The notes beneath the pieces are model-generated. The model was not told the DNA's origin. It was given only the letters and a program-made list of their open reading frames with translations, and did no database searches. From NCBI GenBank assembly GCA_964036195.1, contig OZ038455.1, positions 14,959,855-15,023,854 on the forward strand: 64,000 nucleotides of DNA. The letters are read 5' to 3'. The number at the start of each line of letters is the position of its first letter. Position 1 is the stretch's first letter. Below, piece after piece: positions 37,501-47,947 of the stretch. Origin of the DNA: Sphaerolaimus hirsutus (taxonomy: Eukaryota; Nematoda; Chromadorea; Monhysterida; Sphaerolaimidae). The translations under genes and the position numbers were made by a program.

Positions 37501-37584
37501 AAACGGCACTATTTCGACTTCCTAGACGAGCGCGGCCGCCGCGCCCACAAGGGCACCCCTTCGCTGATCGGATGGAGCTTTTGA
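34533..37584 (+). CDS. Secreted neuropeptide-type precursor with three amidated repeats
   Basis: Exons 34533-34571, 34930-34986, 35163-35289 and 37457-37584 have AG/GT borders and compatible phases, giving 116 aa. Exons 1-2 encode a signal peptide (MARQNSMLALVAMMVCALSV, then VQC). Exon 3 encodes WGALSQLPAGRPLAGKR, then MADALSGSAFVGKR and MADALSGSSFVG; exon 4 completes GKR and adds a third MADALSGSAFVGKR, then HYFDFLDERGRR and a tail ending PSLIGWSF. Gly-Lys-Arg after each repeat predicts prohormone-convertase cleavage and C-terminal amidation to MADALSG(S)(A/S)FV-amide. I cannot place it in a named family. A weak likeness to the (D-x-L-x-G-S-x-F) pattern of orcokinin/pedal-peptide-type peptides is inference only. 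Further repeats could be encoded by unseen exons in the 2.2 kb last intron. Confidence 0.82.
35517..35927. mobile_element. TACCGTATTTCCTCGAAATA MITE in the precursor's last intron
   Basis: Begins TACCGTATTTCCTCGAAATA and ends TCGAGGAAATACGGTA, with GGGGGTATTTCGAGGGGGG runs and a TACATCATGTACATTGCATA core, as in the other family members. It appears inserted at a CGCCGAGTA end of the TATACTCGGC family (35507-35518). Confidence 0.75.
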
Positions 37585-38264
37585 GAGTGATTCAATCATT
37601 TGCCACCGTGGTGTCGATTCCGCCAGTGGATAGTGACAGGAAGAGTGTGGGTGGTGTGAGCAGGGGCCACTCTCGAACCCTGTAAAATGTGGTGTGAAAT
37701 GTAAAATGTCGTGTTAAGTGTCAAAAGTCATGTAAAATGCCCTGCAAAATGGCACAAGAAACTGGGTCTGGGAGTGGGACCTGGTTACTGCCAAGTAAAT
37801 TTACCGAAAAACTTCCAAAATGTATCGTTGTCACTTTACTTGTCACATACAACCTTTCTTGTCACTTGACCACTTGCGGGTTTGGCTCCTGGTGTTGGTG
37901 ACGCCCCCTTTTTGTGGTATAGAGAATGGTTAATTCTTTCTCCCTTTTCGGTGTGTCCCCGCCCCGACTAGAAATATATTTTTTCATTTTTTTTGCATTT
38001 TTATTCGCCTGGGTCCTGCATCTCAACAATTTTTGATCGGTTGTTGCTTTTTTTCTCTCTTTTTTAAAGCTGAATTTTGGCACTGAGTTCACTAATGGCA
38101 ATTAATCAATTGTCAAAACATCATCAGCATCAGATCTCTGTCTATTCGTCCAATTTCCATTTAAATTCCGTTCCATCCATCCAAAAAAACACGAATGAAA
38201 TGAAGTTTCTGTTGTGTCAATCCACATTCACACTTTTTAGTAAAGTATAGATATTTACCTGGGG
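37585..38264. other. Intergenic 3' of the peptide precursor
   Basis: Contains one end of a CCCTGTAAAATG family element at about 37665-37750. Nothing else is supported. Confidence 0.45.
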
Positions 38265-38448
38265 CAGTCCCAGACCCTGTAAAATGCCCAGTAAAATGTA
38301 AAATGTCATGCAAAGTGTCAAAAGTCATGTAAAATGCCCTGTAAAATGGTAAACGTACGTTTGCAATTTTACCGGGCATTTTACATGACTTTTGACACTT
38401 TGCATGACATTTGACAGTTTGCAGTGCAGTTTACACGGTCTGGGACTG
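38265..38448. mobile_element. CAGTCCCAGACCCTGTAAAA palindromic MITE
   Basis: Starts CAGTCCCAGACCCTGTAAAA and ends ACACGGTCTGGGACTG, with arms of TGTCATGCAAAGTGTCAAAA and its complement around a short AAACGTACGTTT centre. A clear representative of the family. Confidence 0.82.
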
Positions 38449-38667
38449 GCACATGGCGATCATTTACGATACATGTGATTATAAATATAATATTTATTAG
38501 AAGTGGAGAAAAGTGACGCACACTGGGTAAGTGATGTGTAACAGCTGCTTCAATAATAAACATAAAATTAAAATACGGTTGCTTTAAGAAATTTTTACTA
38601 AAAGTGCATTCGCTCTATTTCAAAATATAGCTTGTAAAATTCATATAGGTAGGTAAATAGACATGAA

Positions 38668-38996
38668 CAGGGTTGGCAAAATCTCAGAAAAAAATAAAAA
38701 TAAAATAGAAAATTGAAGAATAAAATAAAAATAAAATGTAAAATTGAAGAATAAAATACAAATAAAATACAATTTTAATAAAAATAAAATACAATTTTAG
38801 TAAAAAAAATTTTACTTAAATCAATCCTGGTCACGAACTATAATAAAAAATAAAAATAAAATAAAAATAAAATGAAAAATTGAAGAATAAAATAAAAATA
38901 AAATGGAAAATTGAAGAATAAAATAAAAATAAAATACAATTTTAATAAAAATAAAATAAAATTTTAGTAAAAAGAATTTTACTAAAACCAACCCTG
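38668..38996. mobile_element. hAT-type MITE with AATAAAAATAAAAT arrays, 8-bp TSD
   Basis: GACATGAA flanks both sides (38660-38667 and 38997-39004). Ends CAGGGTTGG and, inverted, CAGGGTTGG. The interior is two near-copies of an A-rich block of AATAAAAATAAAATGNAAAA TTGAAGAATAAA words. Confidence 0.88.
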
Positions 38997-39653
38997 GACA
39001 TGAATACCTAATATACAATATGCTCTATAAATTACGCAATTAGCTAGGTAGATCTATAGTGTATGGCTTCATTCAGAATCATCATAGCAGATTTTATGTC
39101 AATTCAAAATACTGAACGCGTATTTACAATGTTATACGGCGTTGCGCGGCAGCGGATTAGCACAGTTCCCTTGTTTGCTTATTTTCACATCCGAAACCTG
39201 TCAATAAGTGCGCAGCGTCTCGGAGAAGAACACACTGAAATATTGCGGGTGCCTAATTTAACTAACCCGAATTATAACTTTATCTGAAGTAAAATATTAA
39301 CTGGGGGTCTGCTGAAGTCGCGCACCCTGGACATCCCATCGTACGAAAAAGGTACTCACTTTTACATGTTCCTGGAAAAAAGTACTCACTTTTACATAAA
39401 ATGCAACGGGCTGCCGGTAAAAAGGTCCATTGGAATTGGTCCCCGCTGTAGGTCTGCGCGCTTTTTCAGTGCACTTCATTCGACTGCAGCGCAGCGCTTT
39501 ACGCCCCACCATTTTTTGGCGCCCATTTACCTATTTATTATCATCAATATTTCTATGACTGAAAACCTAGGTATAATTTTGCTAATCGTATTCGTGAAAT
39601 ACAAAATGACTTATTTATAAGGTGCTCTACCGATGCCATTTTTATGTCGCATC

Positions 39654-39830
39654 TAGTGATGTAAAAGCGCCATGGCGCTGGCGCCTGGCGCTAGCGCCAA
39701 AAGAAAAACTGCCACGGCGCTTGTGGCGTTTGGCGTTATTTTGCTCTGGCGCCATTGGCGCTTGGCGCTGCCGTTCGGAAAAGCGCTTTTGGCTCTTCGC
39801 GCCGTAGTCCTGGCGCTTTTTCCATCACTA
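39654..39830. mobile_element. 177-bp GCGCC-array hAT-type MITE
   Basis: Ends TAGTGATGTAAAAGCGCC and GGCGCTTTTTCCATCACTA; flanks GTCGCATC (39646-39653) and GTCGCTTC (39831-39838) match at 7 of 8 positions. Short member of the family at 27253 and 44308. Confidence 0.8.
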
Positions 39831-39838
39831 GTCGCTTC

Positions 39839-41002
39839 ACAAACGCTACGTGGCATTTTGACACGCCGAAGATGCTTAAGTCCCACTGTATAATGTGCAA
39901 ACGTAAAGCGAAATCCGTCTATGCATTATGCAACTCGTAAGTAGCAGTCTCAGCACAGAAGTGAGACACTACCGTATTCCATTGAATATGTCCCCGGGAA
40001 GCTTTTTTCACTCGCGCTGTTTGGGCCTAGTTCAGGCATGATAACCACGAACACAAACTCAGTGATTAAGCTCAAAAAACATAAATTAGGTAAATATAGC
40101 GACGTATAGCTATGATATATACTCGGATGACATTACGCCGTACATTTTTCCTCAGGAAACACTCCATCATGACGTCATACCCGAAACAGTCAGCGTACGC
40201 GCAAATATTATTTTTTGTGGTTAGTCGGTTCATAAGTTTTCGGTTGGCCGTCTGCCAACCGAAGACATAAATCATATCTATTTGTAGAGTATCATGTCTG
40301 CCGAGTATAGCTGATGCGTGGGTTTACAATTTGTTTCTTTTGTTCAACTTTTGTTTTCGTGAACATGTATTTGTGTTTGTATCAGTAATGTTTACCGTAA
40401 ATTTATCCTTGAATAAGACCCCCAGTTTAGTAATTTGAGGGGGAATTATTGAAGGGGGTTACTCGAGGGGAGGAGTTATTCCGTAATTCAAACAAAGAAA
40501 TCAATCCTACATAAATTAGTTGCGTTTTTATACATGCTGTGTCTTTCCCACCAGTCAGAAAGGGGCAAGTTTATTCGAGGGAGTGTATTTTTTCCTCACC
40601 AGGCCAACAGAGGGAGTTATTCAAGGGGGTGGTTCAAAGGGAATTATTCGAGAATATACGGTGTATAAGTGACACTTCACCGCGGGCGAAAATGTACGTG
40701 TCTATTCATCGTCCATATTCAGAAAAGTATGGTAGATAGAATCGCTTGGCTGTGAACCGCTAAATGTCAACAATAAACGATTTTTCAGGCATTTGACACT
40801 CGAAAAAATGGTCTAAAGGGGAAACTTCTCACTATTTCTACCTTTTTTGTCACCGAAATGATGCAATTTTATATCATGGTCAGATTGAAAATTGACCGTT
40901 GAAAAGTTCAAAGTGACCTGTGCGTGAGGTTGATATTCCCACCAAACCTACACTACTTCCTTACACTCCTTCAAAATCAGGAAGTCAATCTAAAACTCCG
41001 CC
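39839..41002. other. Intergenic 5' of the receptor gene
   Basis: Holds a TATACTCGG element at about 40116-40310 and a GTAAATTTATCCTTGAATAA / ATTCGAGAATATACGGT repeat at about 40397-40662. No promoter motif can be defended. Confidence 0.45.
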
Positions 41003-44000
41003 ATGATATCCAGCAAGGCCACACTGGTCAGTGTGGCATTGCTGTCACTTTTGATGGCCACGGCAGTGCATGGGGCGCACGTGGAACACCAGCTGTATGA
41101 CAAATTGATGGGCAGTTACGACGCGTTGGAGAGACCAGTTGCCAACAGTTCGCACGCGGTCGAGGTGAAACTGAGTGTTATATTGCAACAGTTGATTGAT
41201 GTGGTGCGTTGGGTTTTTTTTGTTTTGGGTTGTGGATTTGAACGTGTGTATTGGTTATTTGTGATAATTAGGACGGTGCAGTTTTTGGTTTCTCATAAAC
41301 ATGATCATCTCCACCTTGCAGGACGAGAAAAACCAAATTGTGACGGTGAATGCCTGGCTTAAATATGTGAGTTATTCAAAATTTGCATATTACTACAACG
41401 TGTACCTACACGTCCTAGAGGTATTTTACAGAAGTATATTATACGTAAATCCCCCTCAAATTCTCATAGGTATTTCTATCAGAATTCTAGAAAGATACAC
41501 CACCAAAGCAACATTTTTTAAACATGTGTAATAAATCAATCTAGGATACTATCAATGTCAATTGACAAGAAAAGTGACGTGGTAAAAGTTATTCAAGTGG
41601 CACTTGCCATGACAACTAATTTCAACTGCAAAATAACCTGTCACATCTTACAACTTCCCCTAAAAAATCATCCCATTAATTGTCCCTCCGCCACAAAAAA
41701 CACGCCCAAAACTTGGCATAAGCACTCAGACGTGGAACGACTACAAGCTAGTCTGGTCGCCGGCCGACTACTCGGGCATCACGGACGTGCGCTTCCCGGT
41801 GGGCACGTTGTGGAAGCCGGACGTGTTGCTGTACAACAGCGTGGATTCGAGCTTCGACTCGACCTACGGCAGCAACATGATCGCCTACTCGGACGGCACC
41901 ATCAGCTGGATACCGCCGGGCATATTCAAAATCAGCTGCAAGATCGACATCACCTGGTTCCCGTTTGATGAGCAGGCGTGCTTTTTCAAGGTGAGCTTGT
42001 TGTTGAGTGTGTCGATTACCTGATTTCCTAGAAATACCCGACGAATTACCCCCACTCTCGAAATACCCCTCTCACAATCAGCACGGCATACTGCTGGGTC
42101 GGGATGGCGGTAGGGTTCAAACGGGATTGACTTTTCGGGATCGGGATTGTTTTTTTGAGATTTCGGGATCGGAATCGGGATCGGAATCGGGATCGGGATT
42201 GGTCGGGATTGGGGTCACGGGATCGGGATCGGGATCGGAATTGGCATTTTTTTCGGAATCGGGATTGGGGTCTTGGGATAGAGATTTTGGCCAATGTTTT
42301 GGCATCCACAGTTGTTCATAAAGGTCTAAAAACACTGTTGGATGCCAGAAATGTGGCATAAAATGAACGCTGGTGGTTTGCGTTCACATTTTTGCATGCA
42401 AAAACGTCGTTTTTTCACTTTTGATAATTTCCACTAATTTTTCCAGGATCGGGATCCTGGACTTTGAAGTTTCTCGGGATCGGGATCGGGATTTGAAAAG
42501 TTTCGGAAGCGGGATCGGGATCGGGACTGCTAAATCCCGGAATAATTTCACGGGATCCGGGATCGGGATCCCGTTTGAACCCTAGATGGCGGCTGGGAAA
42601 AACATCGCCAGGCGCCAAGAAACGCTGTTGGCGTCATTATATATTCCACCATTGTGCCAAAAAAGCGCCACGCCAGGAAAAAATTTCCATGGCGCTTTTC
42701 CTAAACATGCGCCTTTTCACCAGCAGTGAATGAAAACTGTGCATGCTGGCACGTTCCCATCCCAAATTCCTTCTGGCTAGTGGTGGGAGCCTGCAAGGGT
42801 AAATTCTCGCGTTGTAATCAATCTGTATGGCTCTGTCTGTAAAATAGGTAGTCAAATGCGCAATAGAAACTTGAAGCGAGCTTACAAATAAAATATCAAT
42901 ATTTTCCACGATCTTTAAACGTTTTTTAAACTTTCCCAACGCAGTTCGGCTCGTGGACTTACGATGGGACAAAATTGAATTTACAACCGGATGAAAGTGG
43001 CATGGACATGTCCGAATACCTCATCAACGGGGAATGGAATCTGTACAGTGCGTTTGTTCGTTGCTTTTGGAATAATTTTTGCTCATTGCGTTAACAAACA
43101 TTTGGTTTATTTTTTGCCTTTCAATCAGCTATAAGTATGACACTCGATAACCCCCCCCCCCCAAACACAGAAACGGTCGTAACTCGCAACGAGAAATTCT
43201 ACGATTGTTGTCCAGAACCGTATCCAGATCTGCGATTCATCATGCTCATGAAACGTCGCACGCTCTACTTTGGCTTCAACTTGATAATTCCGTGCATTTT
43301 GATCACGTTAATGACAATTTTAGGATTCACGTTGCCACCGGATTCCGGCGAGAAAATCGGATTGCGTTAGTGCCCCTGAAATATGTTTCATCGGGAAACG
43401 TGAATCGAAAATTTCGGCACGCAGAAATCACCGTGCTTTTGTCGATTTGCTTCTTTCTGTCGATTGTGTCCGACATGACTCCGCCCACTTCGGAGGCGGT
43501 CCCACTGCTGGGTGAGTGGATTGAAAAAACACGGTTGCAAAAAATAAGGACGCTACGCTTTTAACTCACGTTAAGTCAAAAATACTCACGTTTACGTTTT
43601 CTGAGGGAAAAGTACGTTTACGATACTCATCTTTTACGCAGTGTAAAAGTAAAAAAATTACTTTACATTTTCTGTACTCAGAGGGTGAGTAAATAAATAA
43701 TACTTCCCATTTACGTATACTTTGAAAAAAGTTCAGTACTTTGAAGAACTCTGATTAAAATTACTAAAAACGTTCAAAATCACATTTTCAGGTACCTTTT
43801 TCTCCACGTGCATGTTTGTAGTGTCCGCCTCAGTCGTTCTTACTGTGGCTGTGCTCAATTTTCACCACAGGACGCCAGATACCCATGAGATGGGCGCCCT
43901 GACTTCAGGTCTATTTGATGCAAGTGTTCTTTTATTTTTATTTTTTATTTGGCACAATGTTCGAACTTTTTTTCTCACGGAACGTAGGTAAGCACAATTT

Positions 44001-47000
44001 GAAAAAACACAATTTCTAAAAACAGCCGTGCTTCTCTACTGGGTGCCGTGGCTGTTGATGATGCAACGACCGGGCAAAAATATCACCAGGAAAGACTTGC
44101 CGCCGCTGTGGCCACTGATCAGTTCGAGTTTACCATTTTGTGGCTCCAGCGGTGATAAATTCAATGTTAGCCAATGTGTCGGCGATGGCGATGATGAAGA
44201 GAATCAATTGATTGAGGATGATGTGAGTTGTTTTAAAATTTCTTTGCAGTGGAATATTTTTGTGCTGTTTTTGGAACTTTTTATGTTTTGAATCATTTGG
44301 AAGTATGTAGTGATGGAATGGCGCCATGGCGCTGGCGCCATTTGAGGGCGCCAAAGGGCGCCGCGCCATGGCGCCATTGGCGCTTGGCGCCCTTTTTCTG
44401 TGGCGCCCTTGGCGCCTGGCGCCCACATTCTGAAAGGCGCCATGGCGCCCTTGGCGTATGGCGCCCTTTTTCCGTGGCGCCCTTGGCGCCTGGCGCCCTG
44501 CTTTAAAAGGGCGCCAAAAAGGCGCCGGCAGGGTTTCAAGGTGAGTGCTGTGTAAACGAAATAAAAATAAAAACGCATGCGTGGAAAATCTAAATTCGCC
44601 GGAAAAATGGACGAAGTGGTGTGAACGGGTGGAAATCTTGCATCCAACGGTTCATCAGATGTGTCTAACGGATCAGAAAATAAGAATGATGAACCGTTGA
44701 ACTTGCAAAATCATAAATAAATGGATTCAAATAGTTGCAATTCCGTTTTTGTCCATTTTATGGAAACATTGATTGAAAAAGTCTATTTGAAGTGAATGGA
44801 TTGTTGTCAAATGACAATTTCCATTTTGTTTTAACTCGTCATCTGGATTTTATTACAAAATTTTTTGTTGCTAGTATTGTTTTTGTGCATTACATCCTGG
44901 AAAACGCCAATAAAGAAGTGAATGCGTGTACTATGGTCTGTAGAAACATTTTTAGCACTTTTAGGGTGTTGTACGCACTTGTTTATCGTGGCGCCCTTGG
45001 CGCTTGGCGCCCTATTTTCCAATGGGCGCCATGGCGCCATTGGCGCTTGGCGCCCTCTTTCCGTGGCGCCCCTGGCGCCTGGCGCCCAGTTTCCGAATGG
45101 CGCCATGGCGCCCTTGGCGCCTGGCACCCTTTTTCTGTGGCGCCCTTGGCGCTTGGCACCCACATTCCGAACGGCGCCATGGCGCCATTGGCGCCTGGCG
45201 CCCTTTTTCCTGGCGCTTTTCCATCACTAGAAGTATGACACCGAATGCCGAGCGCCAGTGGCACATCACTAGTGACGGAAAAGCGCCAGAAAAAAGGCGT
45301 CAAGCGCTAAGGGCGCCACATACATTCCAGGAAAAATGTCTTTAGCCCTTTCATGTTTCTGGTTCAATGGCGAACCAAACATTCAATATGGGTCACTGAG
45401 GGATGGAACTCATACATAGGGAGGGTCATTATGTTGACCCCCCACAGTAGAAGTATGCCCCCCCCCCCCCCCCTGCGTACATAGTCAATATTTCGTTAAC
45501 CGTGAACGCAGCACCTTCAGCGATTTTTTTGTTGCTTTTTTTGCATTTCGCTCAATGTGCTTGGCTGTGAGCTGGCACGGTACCAACATTTCGTTTTGTT
45601 CATAAAGTCAAAAATACACTCCATGCCGGGTCGATAATTGTCGGTCGACCGAAGGCAGATGATTGTGAACATGACACGAAATCACAGGGAGTGCAGAGTA
45701 TCAAGTCAACCGAGTATACCATTTTGAATAAAAATTCACAAAGTGATGAATATTTGAGCAGTGCATCGTTTTTCAAGTCACATCACAGACTTTTTCATCA
45801 TTTTAACATGTTTTTTTCCTTTGTTTGAGCATTTTCACAAAAAGGTTAAAGATATTTTTCCACCGGAAATTTGACTTTAGATGGCTGTCAAATGAGCAGC
45901 AACACACATAGAGAGCTAAAAATTGACATGTGGCATAAAGGCACTTTAATCTACAATAATTCATCCCATATATATTCCGACACAGGTCGCACGTTAGCAG
46001 GGGTGACATTGAAATTTTTTGTTCCCGATCAGGAGGCTAACGATATTTTTCCTGGAGTGTAAAAAGGGCGCCAGTGTCATGGCGCCATTCCATCAGTCAT
46101 CACAACACCTCATCCACGGCGCTTTTACACAAAAGTAACGCCCTTATTTAGCTCCCTAGGGAAAGAAAAATGTTTCCATTCGTAGGGAAAGCGTAAGCGT
46201 ACCTAAACGTTAGCATAAACACCTGAAGTACCTGGGTCCTGGTTACCGTATTTCGTCGATTTTTTTGACTGTTCATTTACATTGGCTTGCTCGTTTACTT
46301 TGCCGGGTCTGTGGGGCATCCGAAAAATACATTGCCGTGTCCAAATACATTGGCGTATGAAAATATCGATGTAAAATTATCCCATTTATCCTTTTATGTT
46401 TGCCACTTTAGGAGTCTGACAACTCCACCGCTGTGACAATTTACCTAATTTATGATGAATGCAACGTGGAGTTTACATTAAACATATTTCACATTCATAT
46501 TTACTTTACAAATGCACATGAAAAATAGACTCTGGAATATACATTGCCATGCTCATTAACTTTGCCATGCTCATTTACATTGCCCCCCAAAAAAGCTTAC
46601 GAAACAATACATTGACGGTCAATAAAATCGAAGAAATACGGTACTTTGGGTAATTATAAATACGCTTTCGTAACTCTGCGTTTCTGCACATTACGTCAAA
46701 GATCTACGGTAAAATAGTGATGGAAAAGCGCCAGAAAAAGGGCGCCAAGCGCCAAAGGATACCGCGCCATGGCGCCATTCCATCACTAAAATACGGTGAC
46801 AGAAGTGACGACAAATCATATATTCTAGACGGTTATCGACAATACCGAATACTTGGTACTTTGAGTGTAAATATACCTAATCTACAATATATCTACTTGT
46901 GCCTCACAGGAAGGGGCTGGGGAGCTGGAGAAGCGCATCAAGCAGTGCTTCAAGCTGTTGGCGGACAACGGCGACTGCATGTCGCCCGGCCAGCAGGCCA

Positions 47001-47507
47001 TACTCATGATGATGCACAGGATTTTCGTAGAGTTGAAGGTAGGTACACCGACAAAACGCAATTTTTACGCATTTTCTAACAAAAATAGTGAAGAAATTAG
47101 ATTGTTAAGTTTTTTATTATGTTAAAATAAAAATTTGAAAACTGAAAAAATTTCAAAACGTTTTCGAATTTTTGTTTGCCATCGTTACTTACATGGGTGA
47201 ATTTTTCAAGGGGTCGTGGATTGGTTTTAGAGGGTCGCCGCACACAAATACACAGGGCTCTTACATTTATAATTTATTTAATCACATAAAAATTTTTTTT
47301 TTAAATTACATTTATAAAAAATTTAATCACATTTTTTTCCAGTTTATAACAAATCGAATGGCGGACGAAGACGAGGCAGGTGATAAGCAAAACGATTGGA
47401 AATTCGCAGCGATGGCAATCGATCGAATGTGTTTGGTACTCTTTTCTGTTTTCATTGCTGGTTCCACGTGTTATATTTTCTTCACTGCACCTTATTTGAC
47501 TACTTGA
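41003..47507 (+). CDS. Nicotinic acetylcholine receptor subunit, alpha type (10 exons)
   Basis: Ligand-gated cation channel subunit of the plasma membrane. Exons: 41003-41203, 41322-41366, 41730-41990, 42945-43047, 43171-43365, 43425-43511, 43792-43908, 44026-44222, 46910-47038, 47343-47507; 499 aa, all phases joining. Visible: signal peptide to about residue 24; NSS glycosylation site; loop D WLKYTW; loop [11 protein letters not shown]; Cys-loop C152-x13-C166 ([15 protein letters not shown]); loop B GSWTYDG; vicinal Cys216-Cys217 in [10 protein letters not shown], the mark of an alpha subunit; TM1 [16 protein letters not shown]2 preceded by GEKI with the -1' Glu of cation channels and Leu at 9'; TM3 [16 protein letters not shown] followed by [10 protein letters not shown]; cytoplasmic loop with an acidic stretch; amphipathic helix; TM4 [21 protein letters not shown]2 is unusual ([20 protein letters not shown], with Gly at 2' and Gln at 4'). 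The 59-bp intron 43366-43424 is very short. Orthology to a particular numbered subunit is not claimed. Confidence 0.97.
42111..42584. mobile_element. hAT-type MITE with CGGGAT arrays, 8-bp TSD, in receptor intron 3
   Basis: GATGGCGG flanks both sides (42103-42110 and 42585-42592). Ends TAGGGTTCAAACGGGAT and ATCCCGTTTGAACCCTA. The interior is GATCGGGATCGGAATCGGGA words on both arms around an AT-rich centre. Fragments of the family: about 8638 and 52647-52706. Confidence 0.9.
44308..45229. mobile_element. 922-bp GCGCC-array hAT-type element in receptor intron 8
   Basis: Exact 8-bp duplication GAAGTATG (44300-44307 and 45230-45237). Ends TAGTGATGGAATGGCGCC and GGCGCTTTTCCATCACTA. The arms (44323-44525 and 44988-45215) are dense GGCGCCNTTGGCGCNTGGCG arrays; the centre is single-copy-looking AT-rich DNA. 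The long frames on both strands here (for example 44204-44647 and 44831-45163, minus) come from the arrays. Confidence 0.92.
45325..46062. mobile_element. TIR element with CATTCCAGGAAAAATGTCTT ends, copy 2
   Basis: Left end ATTCCAGGAAAAATGTCTTT AGCC; right end GGCTAACGATATTTTTCCTG GAGTG. The interior is an inverted-orientation relative of 26066-26790 (GACCCCCCACAGTAGAAGTA here versus its complement there; both have ATCAGTCGGCAG/GTCGGTCGACCG-like sequence). Confidence 0.65.
46244..46643. mobile_element. MITE with TACCGTATTTCGTCGATTTT ends in receptor intron 8
   Basis: Left TACCGTATTTCGTCGATTTT, right AAAATCGAAGAAATACGGTA. Interior words TTTACATTGGC/CATTTACTTTGCC are repeated in both orientations. 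An exon-like stretch after TTTAG at 46411 belongs to this element. Confidence 0.72.
46715..46788. mobile_element. 74-bp GCGCC hAT-type remnant
   Basis: TAGTGATGGAAAAGCGCCAG to GGCGCCATTCCATCACTA; the smallest version seen, essentially two ends back to back. Receptor intron 8, 121 bp before exon 9. Confidence 0.7.
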
Positions 47508-47625
47508 ACATTACTGCCTTTGAACTTAAGTATGTAACTGAACTTAAGTAACTTTTTGACAATTTTTTCACTTGTAAAATTTTATACATTGTGGTGATTA
47601 CTTTGATAACTTCAAAATGAAGAGA

Positions 47626-47631
47626 AATAAA
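47626..47631 (+). promoter_or_regulatory. Candidate polyadenylation signal of the receptor gene
   Basis: AATAAA about 120 bases after the receptor stop codon, in an otherwise ordinary 3' flank. Confidence 0.5.
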
Positions 47632-47947
47632 AAATTTGCTACCATATTTGCTTCTGCCTGTTATAATTGAGAGGCAGAATGAATTTTGACAGTTTGCATG
47701 AGATTTGACATTTTACAGGGTCTGGGACTGGCAGGTTGATTATTAGAGTCACCAATTATTATTGAGTGGTTGATTTCCTTCACAGTTTTATGTCGCGCTA
47801 CTCTTGAAGCATAAACTGCAAAGAAGTCAAAAGAAGAATTAAATAAAGCTAAGTAAAATGATAAGATATGGTAAAAGGTTGGTTTTTATTCAAATGGGAT
47901 ATGATGATACATTTTACTGTTAAGTAGGTTGCCAGTAGAGTCAATAC

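Noticed and set aside
44130-45345. Several long overlapping frames on both strands rich in Ala, Arg, Gly and Trp
   Set aside because: They are translations of GGCGCC/GCGCCA arrays inside an hAT-type element with an exact target duplication; every frame stays open because of base composition.
46411-46500. Exon-like stretch GAG TCT GAC AAC after TTTAG in the receptor's cytoplasmic-loop intron
   Set aside because: It lies within the TACCGTATTTCGTCG element, has no good donor, and the phase-0 exons on either side join without it.
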